Source: Cyanobacteria bacterium MAG CAR3_bin_5
Lineage (GTDB): Bacteria; Cyanobacteriota; Cyanobacteriia; PCC-6307; Cyanobiaceae
Assembly (NCBI GenBank): GCA_026709085.1
Contig: JAPOTR010000006.1
Location: forward strand, 1 to 64,000
Length of the DNA stretch: 64,000 nt
Direction: 5' to 3'
Part shown: in pieces, positions 17,527 to 26,315 of the stretch
Layout: the number at the start of each line of letters is the position of its first letter
Numbering within the stretch: position 1 is the stretch's first letter
Position numbers and translations under genes: made by a program
Notes under the pieces: generated by a model
Database searches by the model: none
What the model saw: only the letters and a program-made list of their open reading frames with translations
What the model was told of the DNA's origin: nothing

Positions 17527-18378
17527 GTGCCGATTCCTGCATCCGTCCTCACCCTGGCTGCCGGCATTCTGCTGGCGTTGGTCAGCCTTTGGGTTGGCCA
17601 GAACATCAACCTGATGCCCGTTGCCGCGGCAGACGATGCCGCCACTGTGGATGCGCTGTTCAAGGTGCTCCTGTCCATTGGCGTTGGCCTGCTGCTGGGC
17701 ATCACCGCCATGCTGGTGGTGGCGTTGGTGCATTTCCGCCGCCGCCCCGGCGATCACCTGGACGGTCCCGCCGTGGAGGGCAATCTTCCCCTGGAGATCT
17801 TCTGGACGGCTGTTCCCGCCATCGTCATCCTGATGCTTGGCGTCTATAGCTACGATATCTATGCGCGGATGGGTGGCATGGCCGACTTCAATCACCACAC
17901 GTCCATGCCGCCGCCAGAGGTGGAGCAGGCCTCCCTGGGGAACCCGGCCGATCCGGAAACCGTCATCTGGGGGGGCATTGATCGAGCCGAAGGCATGGCC
18001 TTCCCTGTAGAGGTGACAGCCATGCAGTTTGCCTTTATCTTTCACTATCCTCAACAGAACTTTACCACTGGGGAGTTGCACCTACCCCTGGGTCAGCCAG
18101 TGGAGTTGCAGTTAAAATCCAATGACGTAATTCATGCCTTCTGGGTGCCGGAGTTTCGTCTGAAGCAGGACGTGATTCCCGGTCAGCCCACGGTGCTCAG
18201 CTTCACCGCCAATCGGCAGGGTGATTACGACATTATCTGCGCTGAACTCTGTGGACCTTACCATGGGGGAATGCGCTCCAAGGTGGTGGTGGAAGACTCC
18301 CGGAGTTTTGAGGAGTGGCTCATTCGCAACACGCCAGCCACGGTCGCCACCGCTCCCGATTCCTCCCAGACCGCTTGA
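17527..18378 (+). CDS. ctaC: Cytochrome c oxidase subunit II
   Basis: A 283-residue protein with an N-terminal hydrophobic segment, two transmembrane helices (about 45-65 and 92-110) and a C-terminal cupredoxin domain exposed outside the membrane. The CuA site is intact: the late HAFWVPEF histidine and CAELCGPYHGGM. It accepts electrons from cytochrome c or plastocyanin and passes them to subunit I. The start is GTG at 17527. It is the first gene of ctaC-ctaD-ctaE. Confidence 0.94.
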   Translation: MPIPASVLTLAAGILLALVSLWVGQNINLMPVAAADDAATVDALFKVLLSIGVGLLLGITAMLVVALVHFRRRPGDHLDGPAVEGNLPLEIFWTAVPAIVILMLGVYSYDIYARMGGMADFNHHTSMPPPEVEQASLGNPADPETVIWGGIDRAEGMAFPVEVTAMQFAFIFHYPQQNFTTGELHLPLGQPVELQLKSNDVIHAFWVPEFRLKQDVIPGQPTVLSFTANRQGDYDIICAELCGPYHGGMRSKVVVEDSRSFEEWLIRNTPATVATAPDSSQTA

Positions 18379-18407
18379 TCAAGTGTCCCCCATTGTCACC
18401 AGGATCC

Positions 18408-20093
18408 ATGACAGCAAGTGCCCCCCCCGTCTCATCGCACCATAGGTTGCCAGAACCTATGGACGTTCAACACCACACCCCGTGGCACGAGTACTTCGGG
18501 TTCAGCCTTGACCATAAGGTGATCGGTATTCAGTACCTGGTGACGGGCTTTTTCTTCTATCTGGTGGGTGGGACCCTGGCGGGCATGATCCGTGTGGAAC
18601 TGGTGACCCCTCTCTCGGATTTCATGGCTCGGGACACCTACAACCAGGTCTTGACCCTCCACGGCACCATCATGATCTTTCTCTGGATCGTGCCGGTGGT
18701 GAACGGGGCTTTTGGCAATTATCTGGTGCCGTTCTATGTGGGAGCAAGGGATATGGCTTTCCCACGGCTCAATGCGGTGGCCTTCTGGATGCTCCCTCCG
18801 GCGGGTTTTCTCCTGTTGAGCAGTTATTTCATTGGCGGCGCCGCCCAGTCGGGCTGGACCGCCTACCCTCCCCTCAGCATCACCACACCTGCTGTGGGGC
18901 AGATGATCTGGATCATGAGTGTGCTGCTGTTGGGGGGCAGTTCCATCTTTGGCGCGGTCAACTTCATTGCCACGATCCTGAAGCTGCGGCGCCCTGGCTT
19001 GGGTCTGTTTCAGTTGCCCATGTTTTGCTGGGCCATGTTGGGCACCAGCGTTCTGGTGGTGCTGGCCACGCCCGTGCTTGCCGGCGCCCTGATCCTGTTG
19101 AGCATGGATATTGTTGCCGGCACCGGCTTTTTTAACCCGGCTCTGGGGGGGAACGCGGTGGTGTATCAGCATTTGTTCTGGTTCTATTCCCATCCCGCTG
19201 TGTACATCATGGTGCTGCCTGCCTTCGGGTTGGTCAGCGAGATTCTGCCCATTCATGCCCGTAAACCCCTGTTTGGTTATCGGTCCATGATCTATTCTAT
19301 TTTGGGCATTGTATTTCTGGGCTTGATTGTATGGGCTCATCATATGTTCACCAGTGGAACCCCGCCATGGATGCGGTTGTTTTTCACCATTGCCACAGCC
19401 ATTATTGCTGTGCCAACCGGCATCAAATTCTTTAACTGGCTGGCCACCCTCTGGCAAGGTAAGCTGGCCTTGAACAGTGCATTATTATTCTGCTGCGGCT
19501 TCATTTTCAACTTTGTCTTTGGGGGAATCACAGGGGTAGCTCTGGCCCAGGTTCCCTTTGACGTCCATGTCCATGACACTTATTTTGTTGTGGCTCATTT
19601 CCATTATATTGTCTTTGGCGGAACAGTCTTTGTGATTTTCGCAGCAATTTACCATTGGTTCCCGAAAATGAGCGGCCGCCTGCTCAATGAACACCTGGGT
19701 CGTCTTCATTGTCTGCTCTCGTTTCTCGGCTTCAACATCTGCTTCTTCCCCCAGCACTGGCTGGGGCTCAACGGCATGCCGCGGCGGGTGGCGGAATACG
19801 ATCCCCAGTTTCAGCTCATCAATCAGATTTCTTCCGTGGGGGCCCTGCTCCTGGCCATCAGCACCCTGCCCTTTCTGATCAACGTGGTCTGGAGTGCGTG
19901 GAAGGGGGCGCCTGCAGGAGATAATCCCTGGCGGGCATGCACCACGGAATGGCTCACCAGTTCCCCCCCACCCGTGGAAAACTGGCTCCGCGAGGCTCCC
20001 CTTGTGACAGAACCCTATGACTATGGCAGTGTGGAGGATGCCATGCCGGTCACCACGGTGCGGGGCCGTGAACTCTGGTCTGCAGGCCGTTGA
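18408..20093 (+). CDS. ctaD: Cytochrome c oxidase subunit I
   Basis: A 561-residue twelve-helix heme-copper oxidase core subunit. Heme and CuB ligand regions are visible: LHGTIMIF, WFYSHPAVYIM, WAHHMFTSG and VVAHFHYIVFG. The glutamate of the A1-type HPEVY motif is replaced by Ala with a Tyr-Ser just before it, the pattern of A2-type oxidases in which the YS pair is thought to serve the D proton channel. It reduces oxygen to water and pumps protons. ATG 18408 is chosen; the frame is open upstream into ctaC's end. Confidence 0.95.
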   Translation: MTASAPPVSSHHRLPEPMDVQHHTPWHEYFGFSLDHKVIGIQYLVTGFFFYLVGGTLAGMIRVELVTPLSDFMARDTYNQVLTLHGTIMIFLWIVPVVNGAFGNYLVPFYVGARDMAFPRLNAVAFWMLPPAGFLLLSSYFIGGAAQSGWTAYPPLSITTPAVGQMIWIMSVLLLGGSSIFGAVNFIATILKLRRPGLGLFQLPMFCWAMLGTSVLVVLATPVLAGALILLSMDIVAGTGFFNPALGGNAVVYQHLFWFYSHPAVYIMVLPAFGLVSEILPIHARKPLFGYRSMIYSILGIVFLGLIVWAHHMFTSGTPPWMRLFFTIATAIIAVPTGIKFFNWLATLWQGKLALNSALLFCCGFIFNFVFGGITGVALAQVPFDVHVHDTYFVVAHFHYIVFGGTVFVIFAAIYHWFPKMSGRLLNEHLGRLHCLLSFLGFNICFFPQHWLGLNGMPRRVAEYDPQFQLINQISSVGALLLAISTLPFLINVVWSAWKGAPAGDNPWRACTTEWLTSSPPPVENWLREAPLVTEPYDYGSVEDAMPVTTVRGRELWSAGR

Positions 20094-20160
20094 GCCCTGC
20101 GGGCCGCGGTTCTGGGGGCCCGGGTTTACCTTCCGTGTTTTTCCCTTTGCCACCTTCACC

Positions 20161-20784
20161 ATGACCATCCTGACTCAACGGCCCACCGCCCCTCTCTCCG
20201 ATCCACTGGAAGAGGCTCAACCGCAAGCCCCGGCCCACTCCCATCATCCGGATGTGCGCCTCTTTGGTCTGATTATTTTTCTGGTGGCGGACGGCATGAC
20301 CTTTGCCGGTTTCTTTGCCGCCTATCTCACCTATCGGGCGGTGAATCCCCTGCCCGTAAATGCGGAGTACGAACTGGAGTTGCTGTTGCCTGCCGTGAAC
20401 ACCCTGGTGCTACTGGCCAGCAGCCTCACCTTCCACCGGGGGAGCAAGGCGCTCATGGCCAGCCGCATGGCCACCTGCCGTGGTTGGCTACTGCTCACGG
20501 CTGCCCTGGGGGCGGCCTTCATGGCGGGCCAGATGTGGGAATACTTCCATCTCCCCTTCGGCTTGACCGACAATCTCTTTGCCAGCACCTTTTATGCCCT
20601 GACCGGTTTCCATGGTCTCCACGTCACCTTGGGCGCCATGATGATGCTAATTGTATGGTGGCAAGCGGGTCGCAAGGGATACTTCACGCCGGAGAACCAC
20701 TTCGGCTTTGAAGCGGCGGAGCTTTACTGGCATTTTGTTGATGGGGTCTGGGTTGTGCTCTTTGCTTTGCTGTATCTTCTGTAA
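20161..20784 (+). CDS. ctaE: Cytochrome c oxidase subunit III
   Basis: A 207-residue five-helix subunit (the family's short, cyanobacterial length). Characteristic segments are DVRLFGLIIFLVADGMTFAG, TGFHGLHVTLGA and AELYWHFVDGVWVVLF. It stabilises subunit I and proton pumping. The ATG at 20161 gives the conserved N-terminal length; the longer frame upstream overlaps ctaD's end and is discarded. Confidence 0.94.
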   Translation: MTILTQRPTAPLSDPLEEAQPQAPAHSHHPDVRLFGLIIFLVADGMTFAGFFAAYLTYRAVNPLPVNAEYELELLLPAVNTLVLLASSLTFHRGSKALMASRMATCRGWLLLTAALGAAFMAGQMWEYFHLPFGLTDNLFASTFYALTGFHGLHVTLGAMMMLIVWWQAGRKGYFTPENHFGFEAAELYWHFVDGVWVVLFALLYLL

Positions 20785-20802
20785 ATCTGAACTGGAAAGC
20801 CA

Positions 20803-21195
20803 ATGTCAAGCAATGAGCCAAACAATGGGGAGATGTTGGAGGGAGAGCAACTGCTGGCCAAAGTCAGAATCTTTGCGGACCGTCCCCTGGATCAGATCGC
20901 CAGGCTTTGTGGTTATGTTGGCCCGGCCGGCCGGCTGCTGAGACAGAAGTTCTATTGTGCCCTGGTGCTGGCCAAGGGCTTTCAGGCGCCAGTCAAGGGG
21001 GACAACGGCACAAAACACCGGGGCCGACAAGCAGATTTCACCACCCGGGTGCATGGCAACGGCAATCTGCTCATTGGCCAGACTTACACCCATCGGGTGG
21101 GCATTGAGCCGGGCCAGGAGTTTTTCATCGAGATTCAAGTGGATACCGGATCCATCTTTCTCCTGCCCTGCGATGGGGAAGACCTACGGGTCTAA
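20803..21195 (+). CDS. AbrB-family transcriptional regulator (cyAbrB-like)
   Basis: A 130-residue protein 18 bp after ctaE. The N-terminal part (EGEQLLAKVRIFADRPLDQ, then ARLCGYVG and FYCALVLAKGF) matches the conserved N-terminus of cyanobacterial AbrB proteins; the C-terminal part (TRVHGNGNLLIGQTYTHRVG followed by EPGQEFFIEI) is a swapped-hairpin AbrB-type domain. These regulators adjust carbon, nitrogen and redox genes in cyanobacteria. Its position suggests co-transcription with the oxidase genes. Its 3' end overlaps the convergent ribE gene by 12 bases. Confidence 0.8.
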   Translation: MSSNEPNNGEMLEGEQLLAKVRIFADRPLDQIARLCGYVGPAGRLLRQKFYCALVLAKGFQAPVKGDNGTKHRGRQADFTTRVHGNGNLLIGQTYTHRVGIEPGQEFFIEIQVDTGSIFLLPCDGEDLRV

Positions 21196-21912
21196 CCCCC
21201 ATGTCATAGGGGCGCTCCACCCCTGCTCCTGCAGCCAGGCCTGGCTGAGGGGCTGCGCCACGAGGCTGAAGGGCTGTTCCATGGGCTGCTCCTGCTCCTG
21301 GCCGGACCTGGAGTGCGGCGGCTCCAGGCGCAATAGTCGCTCGCTGTATTTGGCCAGCAGGTCCGCCTCCAGGTTCACCAGATCCCCCACCTGGCGATGC
21401 TGCAAGGTGGTTTCCCCCCAGGTCACAGGGATCACCGCCGCCGAGAAGCGCTCTCCTCCGGCACTGCACTGGGCCACCGTGAGACTGATGCCGTCCACCG
21501 CCACACTGCCTTTGCTTACCACGTACCTCCCGAAAACCGGATCCTGCCAGCGGATCTCCACGGTCCAGGAGCGGGGTTGACGCTTAATGGCCGCCACTTC
21601 CCCCAGGCCGTCCACATGACCGGAGACCAAATGGCCCCCCAGCCGGTCCTGGAGCCTCAGGGCCGGCTCCAGATTCACCATGGCCCGATGCACCATGGGG
21701 CGCCCCATGGTGCATCGGGCCATGGTTTCCGGGCTCACATCGGCGTGGAATCCCCAGGGCGCCAGTCTGGCCACGGTGAGGCAGACCCCATCCACGGCAA
21801 TGCTGTCCCCTTGCTGGGGCTTGACTGTCGCCAGGAAGTCCGGGCTCTGGATGGCAACCCCTCCCAGGCCAACGGTGGCCTTACCCATGGCCTGAATCAG
21901 CCCGGTGAACAT
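21184..21912 (-). CDS. ribE: Riboflavin synthase alpha subunit, carrying an internal palindrome
   Basis: A 242-residue lumazine-binding protein with the two-barrel repeat: barrel 1 starts MFTGLIQAMG with DSIAVDGVCLTV, barrel 2 begins GGHLVSGHVDG with VAVDGISLTV. It dismutates two 6,7-dimethyl-8-ribityllumazine to riboflavin. The C-terminal 35 residues (PPHSRSGQEQEQPMEQPF onward) exceed the usual family end. At the end of barrel 1, where the family reads about ETLRRTTLG-x5-VNLE, this protein has ETMARCTMGRPMVHRAMVNL, encoded by a perfect 50-bp palindrome. The loop is about one residue longer than usual, and function is probably kept. Confidence 0.92.
   Translation of the reverse strand: MFTGLIQAMGKATVGLGGVAIQSPDFLATVKPQQGDSIAVDGVCLTVARLAPWGFHADVSPETMARCTMGRPMVHRAMVNLEPALRLQDRLGGHLVSGHVDGLGEVAAIKRQPRSWTVEIRWQDPVFGRYVVSKGSVAVDGISLTVAQCSAGGERFSAAVIPVTWGETTLQHRQVGDLVNLEADLLAKYSERLLRLEPPHSRSGQEQEQPMEQPFSLVAQPLSQAWLQEQGWSAPMTWGLDP
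21677..21726. repeat. Perfect 50-bp palindrome inside ribE
   Basis: The sequence 21677-21726 equals its own reverse complement at every position (centre between 21701 and 21702, core GGGGCGCCCC). It has no spacer and contains four CCATGG sites. It is in frame in ribE. Confidence 0.95.
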
Positions 21913-21980
21913 GGCGGTCCCATGGAAAACAAGGCGGCTCTACCCCCATAATCAGGATAGCTAGCCATTGGGATGCCGAC

Positions 21981-22529
21981 ATGGTGGAGATGGGAGTTAC
22001 CGGCATTGCTCTTGATGCCACAAGTCATCAGCCCATTGTGCTGCTGGGTGATCCTGAGGGCCGTCGTCAGGTGCCCATCTGGGTGGACAAGGTGCAGGCC
22101 CATAGCATCATCTTCGGCTTGAAGGGTCTCCATTCTCCCCGTCCCATGACCCACGACCTGATGCTGAATCTATTGCGGGTGGCCGAGTTGGAATTTGATC
22201 GCATCATCATCAGCAGCATTCAAGACAACACCTTCCATGCGGAACTGCGCCTGCGACGGCAGGACAAAACCGTGGTGAGCCTGGATTGCCGACCCAGTGA
22301 CGCCATCGCCCTGGCGGTGCGCAGCAAGGCCAGCATCTGGATGGTGGAGGAGGTGGTCAGTGACGCCTCCATCCCGGTGGATGCGGAGGCGGATGCCATA
22401 GACACCGAAGCCTTCCGCAAGGCCATCGCCGATATCAGTCCCGCGGAGTTGATCCGTCGCTCCGGCGTGAATCCGGATTCCCCGCCACTGGCCTCCGATC
22501 CCGGGGAGCCATCCGAATCCAGGGGGTGA
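21981..22529 (+). CDS. Bifunctional nuclease domain protein (BFN/DUF151)
   Basis: A 182-residue protein with the complete bifunctional nuclease domain (about 1-130): QPIVLLGDPEGRRQVPIWV, PMTHDLMLNLL, DNTFHAELRL, and DCRPSDAIALAVR. Plant and bacterial relatives have DNase and RNase activity or act in wound and defence responses, but the bacterial role is not settled. The C-terminal tail is acidic. It is divergent from ribE with 68 bp between starts and is followed closely by the aldo/keto reductase. Confidence 0.88.
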   Translation: MVEMGVTGIALDATSHQPIVLLGDPEGRRQVPIWVDKVQAHSIIFGLKGLHSPRPMTHDLMLNLLRVAELEFDRIIISSIQDNTFHAELRLRRQDKTVVSLDCRPSDAIALAVRSKASIWMVEEVVSDASIPVDAEADAIDTEAFRKAIADISPAELIRRSGVNPDSPPLASDPGEPSESRG

Positions 22530-22560
22530 TTCACGCCAAGCGGTGACTGCTGCCCTTCCC

Positions 22561-23679
22561 ATGACCCGGCGGCCCTTTGGCCGCGGCCCCGGGGTGAGCG
22601 TTTTCACCCTGGGGCTGATGCGGGCCCTGGCCAGCCCTCTGCAACTGCGGCAGGTGGTTGCCCGGGCCCTGGCCATCGGCATCAACCATTTTGAGACAGC
22701 GCCCTCCTACGGCCCTTCCCAGATCTATCTGGGTCAGGCCATGGCCGCGTTGGCCGTACCCCGGCGCCGCTACGTGGTCACCAGCAAGCTTCTGCCGGGG
22801 ATGGAGGTGGAACAGGGCATGGCGGTGGTGCGCGCCACCCTCCGGCGCCTGGGACTGGATCGGTTGGACCAACTGGCTGTCCACGGCATCAACCGCCCCG
22901 AGCATCTCCACTGGGCCTTGCACGGCCCTGGCGCCAGGATCCTGGCAGCCTGTGAGGCGGAGGGCCTTGCGGGACAGGTGGGCTTCAGCAGCCATGGCAG
23001 CCCGGAGCTTGTGGAACAGGCCGTCACCAGTGGCCGTTTCGGGTTTTGCAGCCTGCATCTGCACCTGCTGAATCCCGCCATGATGCCCTTGGCCCGGCAG
23101 GCCATGGCAGCCGGCATGGGAGTGATGGCCATTTCCCCGGCGGACAAGGGGGGAAGGCTGTTTGATCCGCCGGACATGCTGCAGCGGCAGTGTGCCCCCT
23201 TCCACCCCCTGGAGTTGGCGTACCGCTGGTTGCTGGGCCATGGCGTCAGCACCATGACCGTGGGGGCGTCCCAGCCCTCCCACCTGGACTGGGCCCAGCA
23301 GCTTGCCCAGGTGGAGGACGGTATGCCCCCCGGTGTGGCCGCCGCTGCCGTGCGGCTGGATCAAGCGCGGCGGCAGCATCTCCGGGACACCTTCTGCGGC
23401 CAATGCCGCTGTTGCCTCCCCTGCCCGGAGGGAATCGACATCCCCGCCCTGTTGCGGTTGCGCAATTTGCGCCTGGGCCATGGGATGGCTGCCTTCTGTG
23501 AGGAGCGTTACGGCCTCATCGGGCAGGCGGGCCACTGGTTGCCCATGGTGCGTGGGGACGCCTGCACCCGCTGTGGCGACTGCCTACCCCGCTGCCCACG
23601 GAATCTGGAGATTCCCGCCCTGCTTCAGCACACCCATGGGCTGCTGCAAGGGCCGCCCCGGCGCCGCCTCTGGGGTTAG
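22561..23679 (+). CDS. Aldo/keto reductase with C-terminal 4Fe-4S ferredoxin domain
   Basis: A 372-residue protein. Residues about 1-270 form an aldo/keto reductase barrel with the catalytic-region motifs GINHFETAPSYG and VGFSSHG. Residues about 275-365 carry two ferredoxin-like cysteine clusters, CGQCRCCLPCPEG and CTRCGDCLPRCP. Such 'predicted oxidoreductases of the aldo/keto reductase family with 4Fe-4S' have no well-defined substrate. The ATG at 22561 is preferred; a GTG at 22543 is possible. Its 3' end overlaps the convergent next gene by 4 bases. Confidence 0.88.
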   Translation: MTRRPFGRGPGVSVFTLGLMRALASPLQLRQVVARALAIGINHFETAPSYGPSQIYLGQAMAALAVPRRRYVVTSKLLPGMEVEQGMAVVRATLRRLGLDRLDQLAVHGINRPEHLHWALHGPGARILAACEAEGLAGQVGFSSHGSPELVEQAVTSGRFGFCSLHLHLLNPAMMPLARQAMAAGMGVMAISPADKGGRLFDPPDMLQRQCAPFHPLELAYRWLLGHGVSTMTVGASQPSHLDWAQQLAQVEDGMPPGVAAAAVRLDQARRQHLRDTFCGQCRCCLPCPEGIDIPALLRLRNLRLGHGMAAFCEERYGLIGQAGHWLPMVRGDACTRCGDCLPRCPRNLEIPALLQHTHGLLQGPPRRRLWG

Positions 23680-24755
23680 CCGCCGGCCCCGGTGGCGCGG
23701 AGCCGCTCCCCCATGGCCACATCCCACACCTGCTGCACCCCAGCCTGGTGCTCCGGGGTCAGGGGTTGCAGGGTTTCCGCTTGGGCCATAGGCCCGTCCC
23801 CGGGGTGCAGCAGGGTGGCGCTGGGCTGCCGGGCAAGCTGGGGTTGGAGGGCCGCCATGGGCAGGGGTGGACAGAACCCAAGCTGGAGAAGAGCGTTGAG
23901 GGTGGCCCCCTTGGCGCCGGCCTGCAACCACGGCTCGGGAACAGGCCCGCCCCGGCGGGGCCGCACCAGCACCTGCCAATTGAGGAGAGGAGGAGAGGTG
24001 GCGGGTCGCACGGCCACAAGCCGCTGGTCACGTAGCAGTTGGGGAATCACGGTCCAGGAGGGCGCCACCGCGGCAGACCCGTAACCGTTCACCAGGCGGG
24101 TAAGGGCATGGCGGCTGTCAAACGCCCGCGCCCGGCGCACCACGGTGGCCAGGCGCGCCGCCAAACCGGGCACACGGGAAAGATCCGTGGTATTGGGGGA
24201 GTGTCCCAGGCTCTGTAGCGCCAGCGCCGTCACCACCCGGGGACTGGCCGGAAGAATCCACTCGTCCTGTAACTCCGCTGCGGCCAGAAGGGACCAGCCC
24301 TCTCGCCGGCTCCGCTCCAGCCAGGCCGGTCGGTTCCGGAAGACCATCACCCAACTGTCAAATGCCCAGGGAAACGCCATGGGAGCAGTGGCGCTGCCAC
24401 CCAGCACCGCAGGGTTTCGGGCGGCCTTCAGCAAGGGCTCAAGCAACTCCGGGGAGCCAAAGGGCTGAAGCCGGGGTTCCAGTTGGGGGAGCCAGGCCGC
24501 CCCCACCATGGCCAGATCAATGGCCCCGATCTGCAGGTCCGCCGCCAGGCGTTCCATGGTGGGGCGCGACTGGGGTGACCAGGCTTGGGGAAGTTGTTGG
24601 AGCCAGGCTTTGGGGCCTTGACCCTCCACGTAGAGCAGGCGTCGCGTCGGCCCCGGCTCCCACGGCCGGGTGCGCCAGAGCCCCAGGGCTGCCGTAGCGC
24701 CTGCTCCCACCCCGATGGTGGTGAGCAACTGCCGCCGTGTCAGGGACTGGGCCAA
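23676..24755 (-). CDS. Tat-exported periplasmic binding-type protein
   Basis: A 359-residue protein with a twin-arginine signal (LTRRQLLTTIGVGAGATAAL) and a body resembling extracellular solute-binding proteins of the spermidine/putrescine type: GAIDLAMVGAAWL, PWAFDSWVMVFRN, GYGSAAVAPSW. No ABC permease or ATPase lies nearby, so the transport role and ligand are unknown. The start is a TTG at 24755; no better ATG precedes the signal peptide. Confidence 0.7.
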   Translation of the reverse strand: MAQSLTRRQLLTTIGVGAGATAALGLWRTRPWEPGPTRRLLYVEGQGPKAWLQQLPQAWSPQSRPTMERLAADLQIGAIDLAMVGAAWLPQLEPRLQPFGSPELLEPLLKAARNPAVLGGSATAPMAFPWAFDSWVMVFRNRPAWLERSRREGWSLLAAAELQDEWILPASPRVVTALALQSLGHSPNTTDLSRVPGLAARLATVVRRARAFDSRHALTRLVNGYGSAAVAPSWTVIPQLLRDQRLVAVRPATSPPLLNWQVLVRPRRGGPVPEPWLQAGAKGATLNALLQLGFCPPLPMAALQPQLARQPSATLLHPGDGPMAQAETLQPLTPEHQAGVQQVWDVAMGERLRATGAGG

Positions 24756-24844
24756 CCCAAGACCGCGTTGATGTATCCGTTATTGTTGCCCATGGCCCGC
24801 ACCCCTGATCAGCCTTCCAGAGCGCGAATCAATAACCGTTGAAG

Positions 24845-26315
24845 TCAGGAACTGCTGGCAGCCTCAAAGTGGGCGAGTGCGGACCGCAGGTTTTCCAGGA
24901 TCTTTTCCACAAGCACGTCAGGATCCGGCAGGTTGTTCAGGTCGGTCATTGAAGCATCCCGGAGCCAGAACAGGTCGAGACTCGCCTTGTCCCGGGACAG
25001 CAATTCCTCCCGCCCATAGGCCCGCCAGCGCCCTTCCCCCGCTTCATCGCTCCAGGTGGGCTTGCGCCCATGGCGGTTGACCGGGTTGTAACAGGCCACG
25101 AAATCTTCCAGATGCCCGTAGGTCAGGGGCTTCTGCTTCAAGGTGTGATGCACGTTGGTCCGATAGTCGTAGTACCAGACCTTGGACGTCTGCGGATCGG
25201 GGCTAGCGGGGCGGTTGTCGAAGAAGATCACGTTTGCCTTCACCCCCTGGGCGTAGAAGATCCCCGTTGGCAGCCTCAGGATGGTGTGCAGGTCGGTGGT
25301 CTGGAGCAGCTTCCGCCGGATCGTTTCACCGGCGCCACCTTCAAAGAGAACGTTGTCCGGCACAACCACGGCAGCCTGACCGGTGGTTTTCACCATGGCC
25401 CGAATGTGCTGAACGAAGTTCAGTTGTTTGTTTGACGTTGTTGCCCAGAAATCCTGCCGGTTGTAGGTCAGGTTGTCCGTCTCCTGCTCCCCTTCGGCAT
25501 TGGTGAAGCTCATCGAGCTTTTCTTGCCAAAGGGCGGATTTGCCAGAACGTAGTCGAAAGTCTCGGATGGCGGCGCAACCAGCGCGTCGGCAGGAGAAAT
25601 CAGCGTGTCTCCCGTCATCTCGCCAATGCCGTGCAGGAACATGTTCATCAGGCACAGCCGCCGTGTGCCCGCCACGATCTCGTTGCCGTGGAAGGTGCGG
25701 CGCTTCAGAAAAGCCTTCTGGTCTCTGTCAAGCCTGTGATTTTCCGGGTTGGTGAGGAAGTCGTGTGCAGCGAGGAAAAAACCACCGGTGCCACAGGCGG
25801 GATCGGCAATGGTCTTGCCCGGTTCGGGGCGGACGCAATTCACCATGGCGCGGATCAGGGCCCGTGGGGTGAAATACTGGCCTGCGCCGGATTTTGTGTC
25901 CTCGGCGTTGCGTTCCAGAAGCCCTTCGTAGATGTCACCTTTCACGTCTGCCTCCAGCGTCACCCATTGGGTGCCGTCCACCATGGCAACCAGGCGGGAG
26001 AGCTTGGCCGGATCGGTGACCTTGTTCTGCGCCTTGGTGAAAATCTGCCCGAGCATCCCCCTCTGCTCCCCCAGTTTGCGCAGCAGCAGGACGTAATGCT
26101 CCTCCAGTTCCGCGCCGCGCCGGGTGGTGAGTGGGCCAGTCGTAGCCTGCAGGGATACCCACATCGCGGTTGTAGGGGGGCTGAGAATACTCATCGGCCA
26201 TCTTGAGGAAGATGAGGTAAGTCAGTTGTTCCAGGTAGTCGCCGTAGCCCACGCCGTCGTCCCGCAGTGTGGTGCAGAAGCTCCAGACCTTGGAGACGAT
26301 TGGGGCGGTGGTCAT
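24845..26315 (-). pseudogene. hsdM: Type I restriction-modification methyltransferase subunit HsdM, frameshifted
   Basis: An N6-adenine methyltransferase subunit. The N-terminus (MTTAPIVSKVWSFCTTLRDD from 26315) is in one frame as far as GIPAGYDWP, and the rest (LTTRRGAELEEHYVLLLRKL onward) is in another, so one base gain or a two-base loss lies near 26131-26140, in a GGCCC run. Downstream the methylase motifs are intact: DPACGTGGF and ANPPFGKKS. The start overlaps hsdS in an ATGA. A reading error or assembly error would give the same picture; if the frameshift is real the protein lacks its N-terminal helical domain. Confidence 0.85.
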
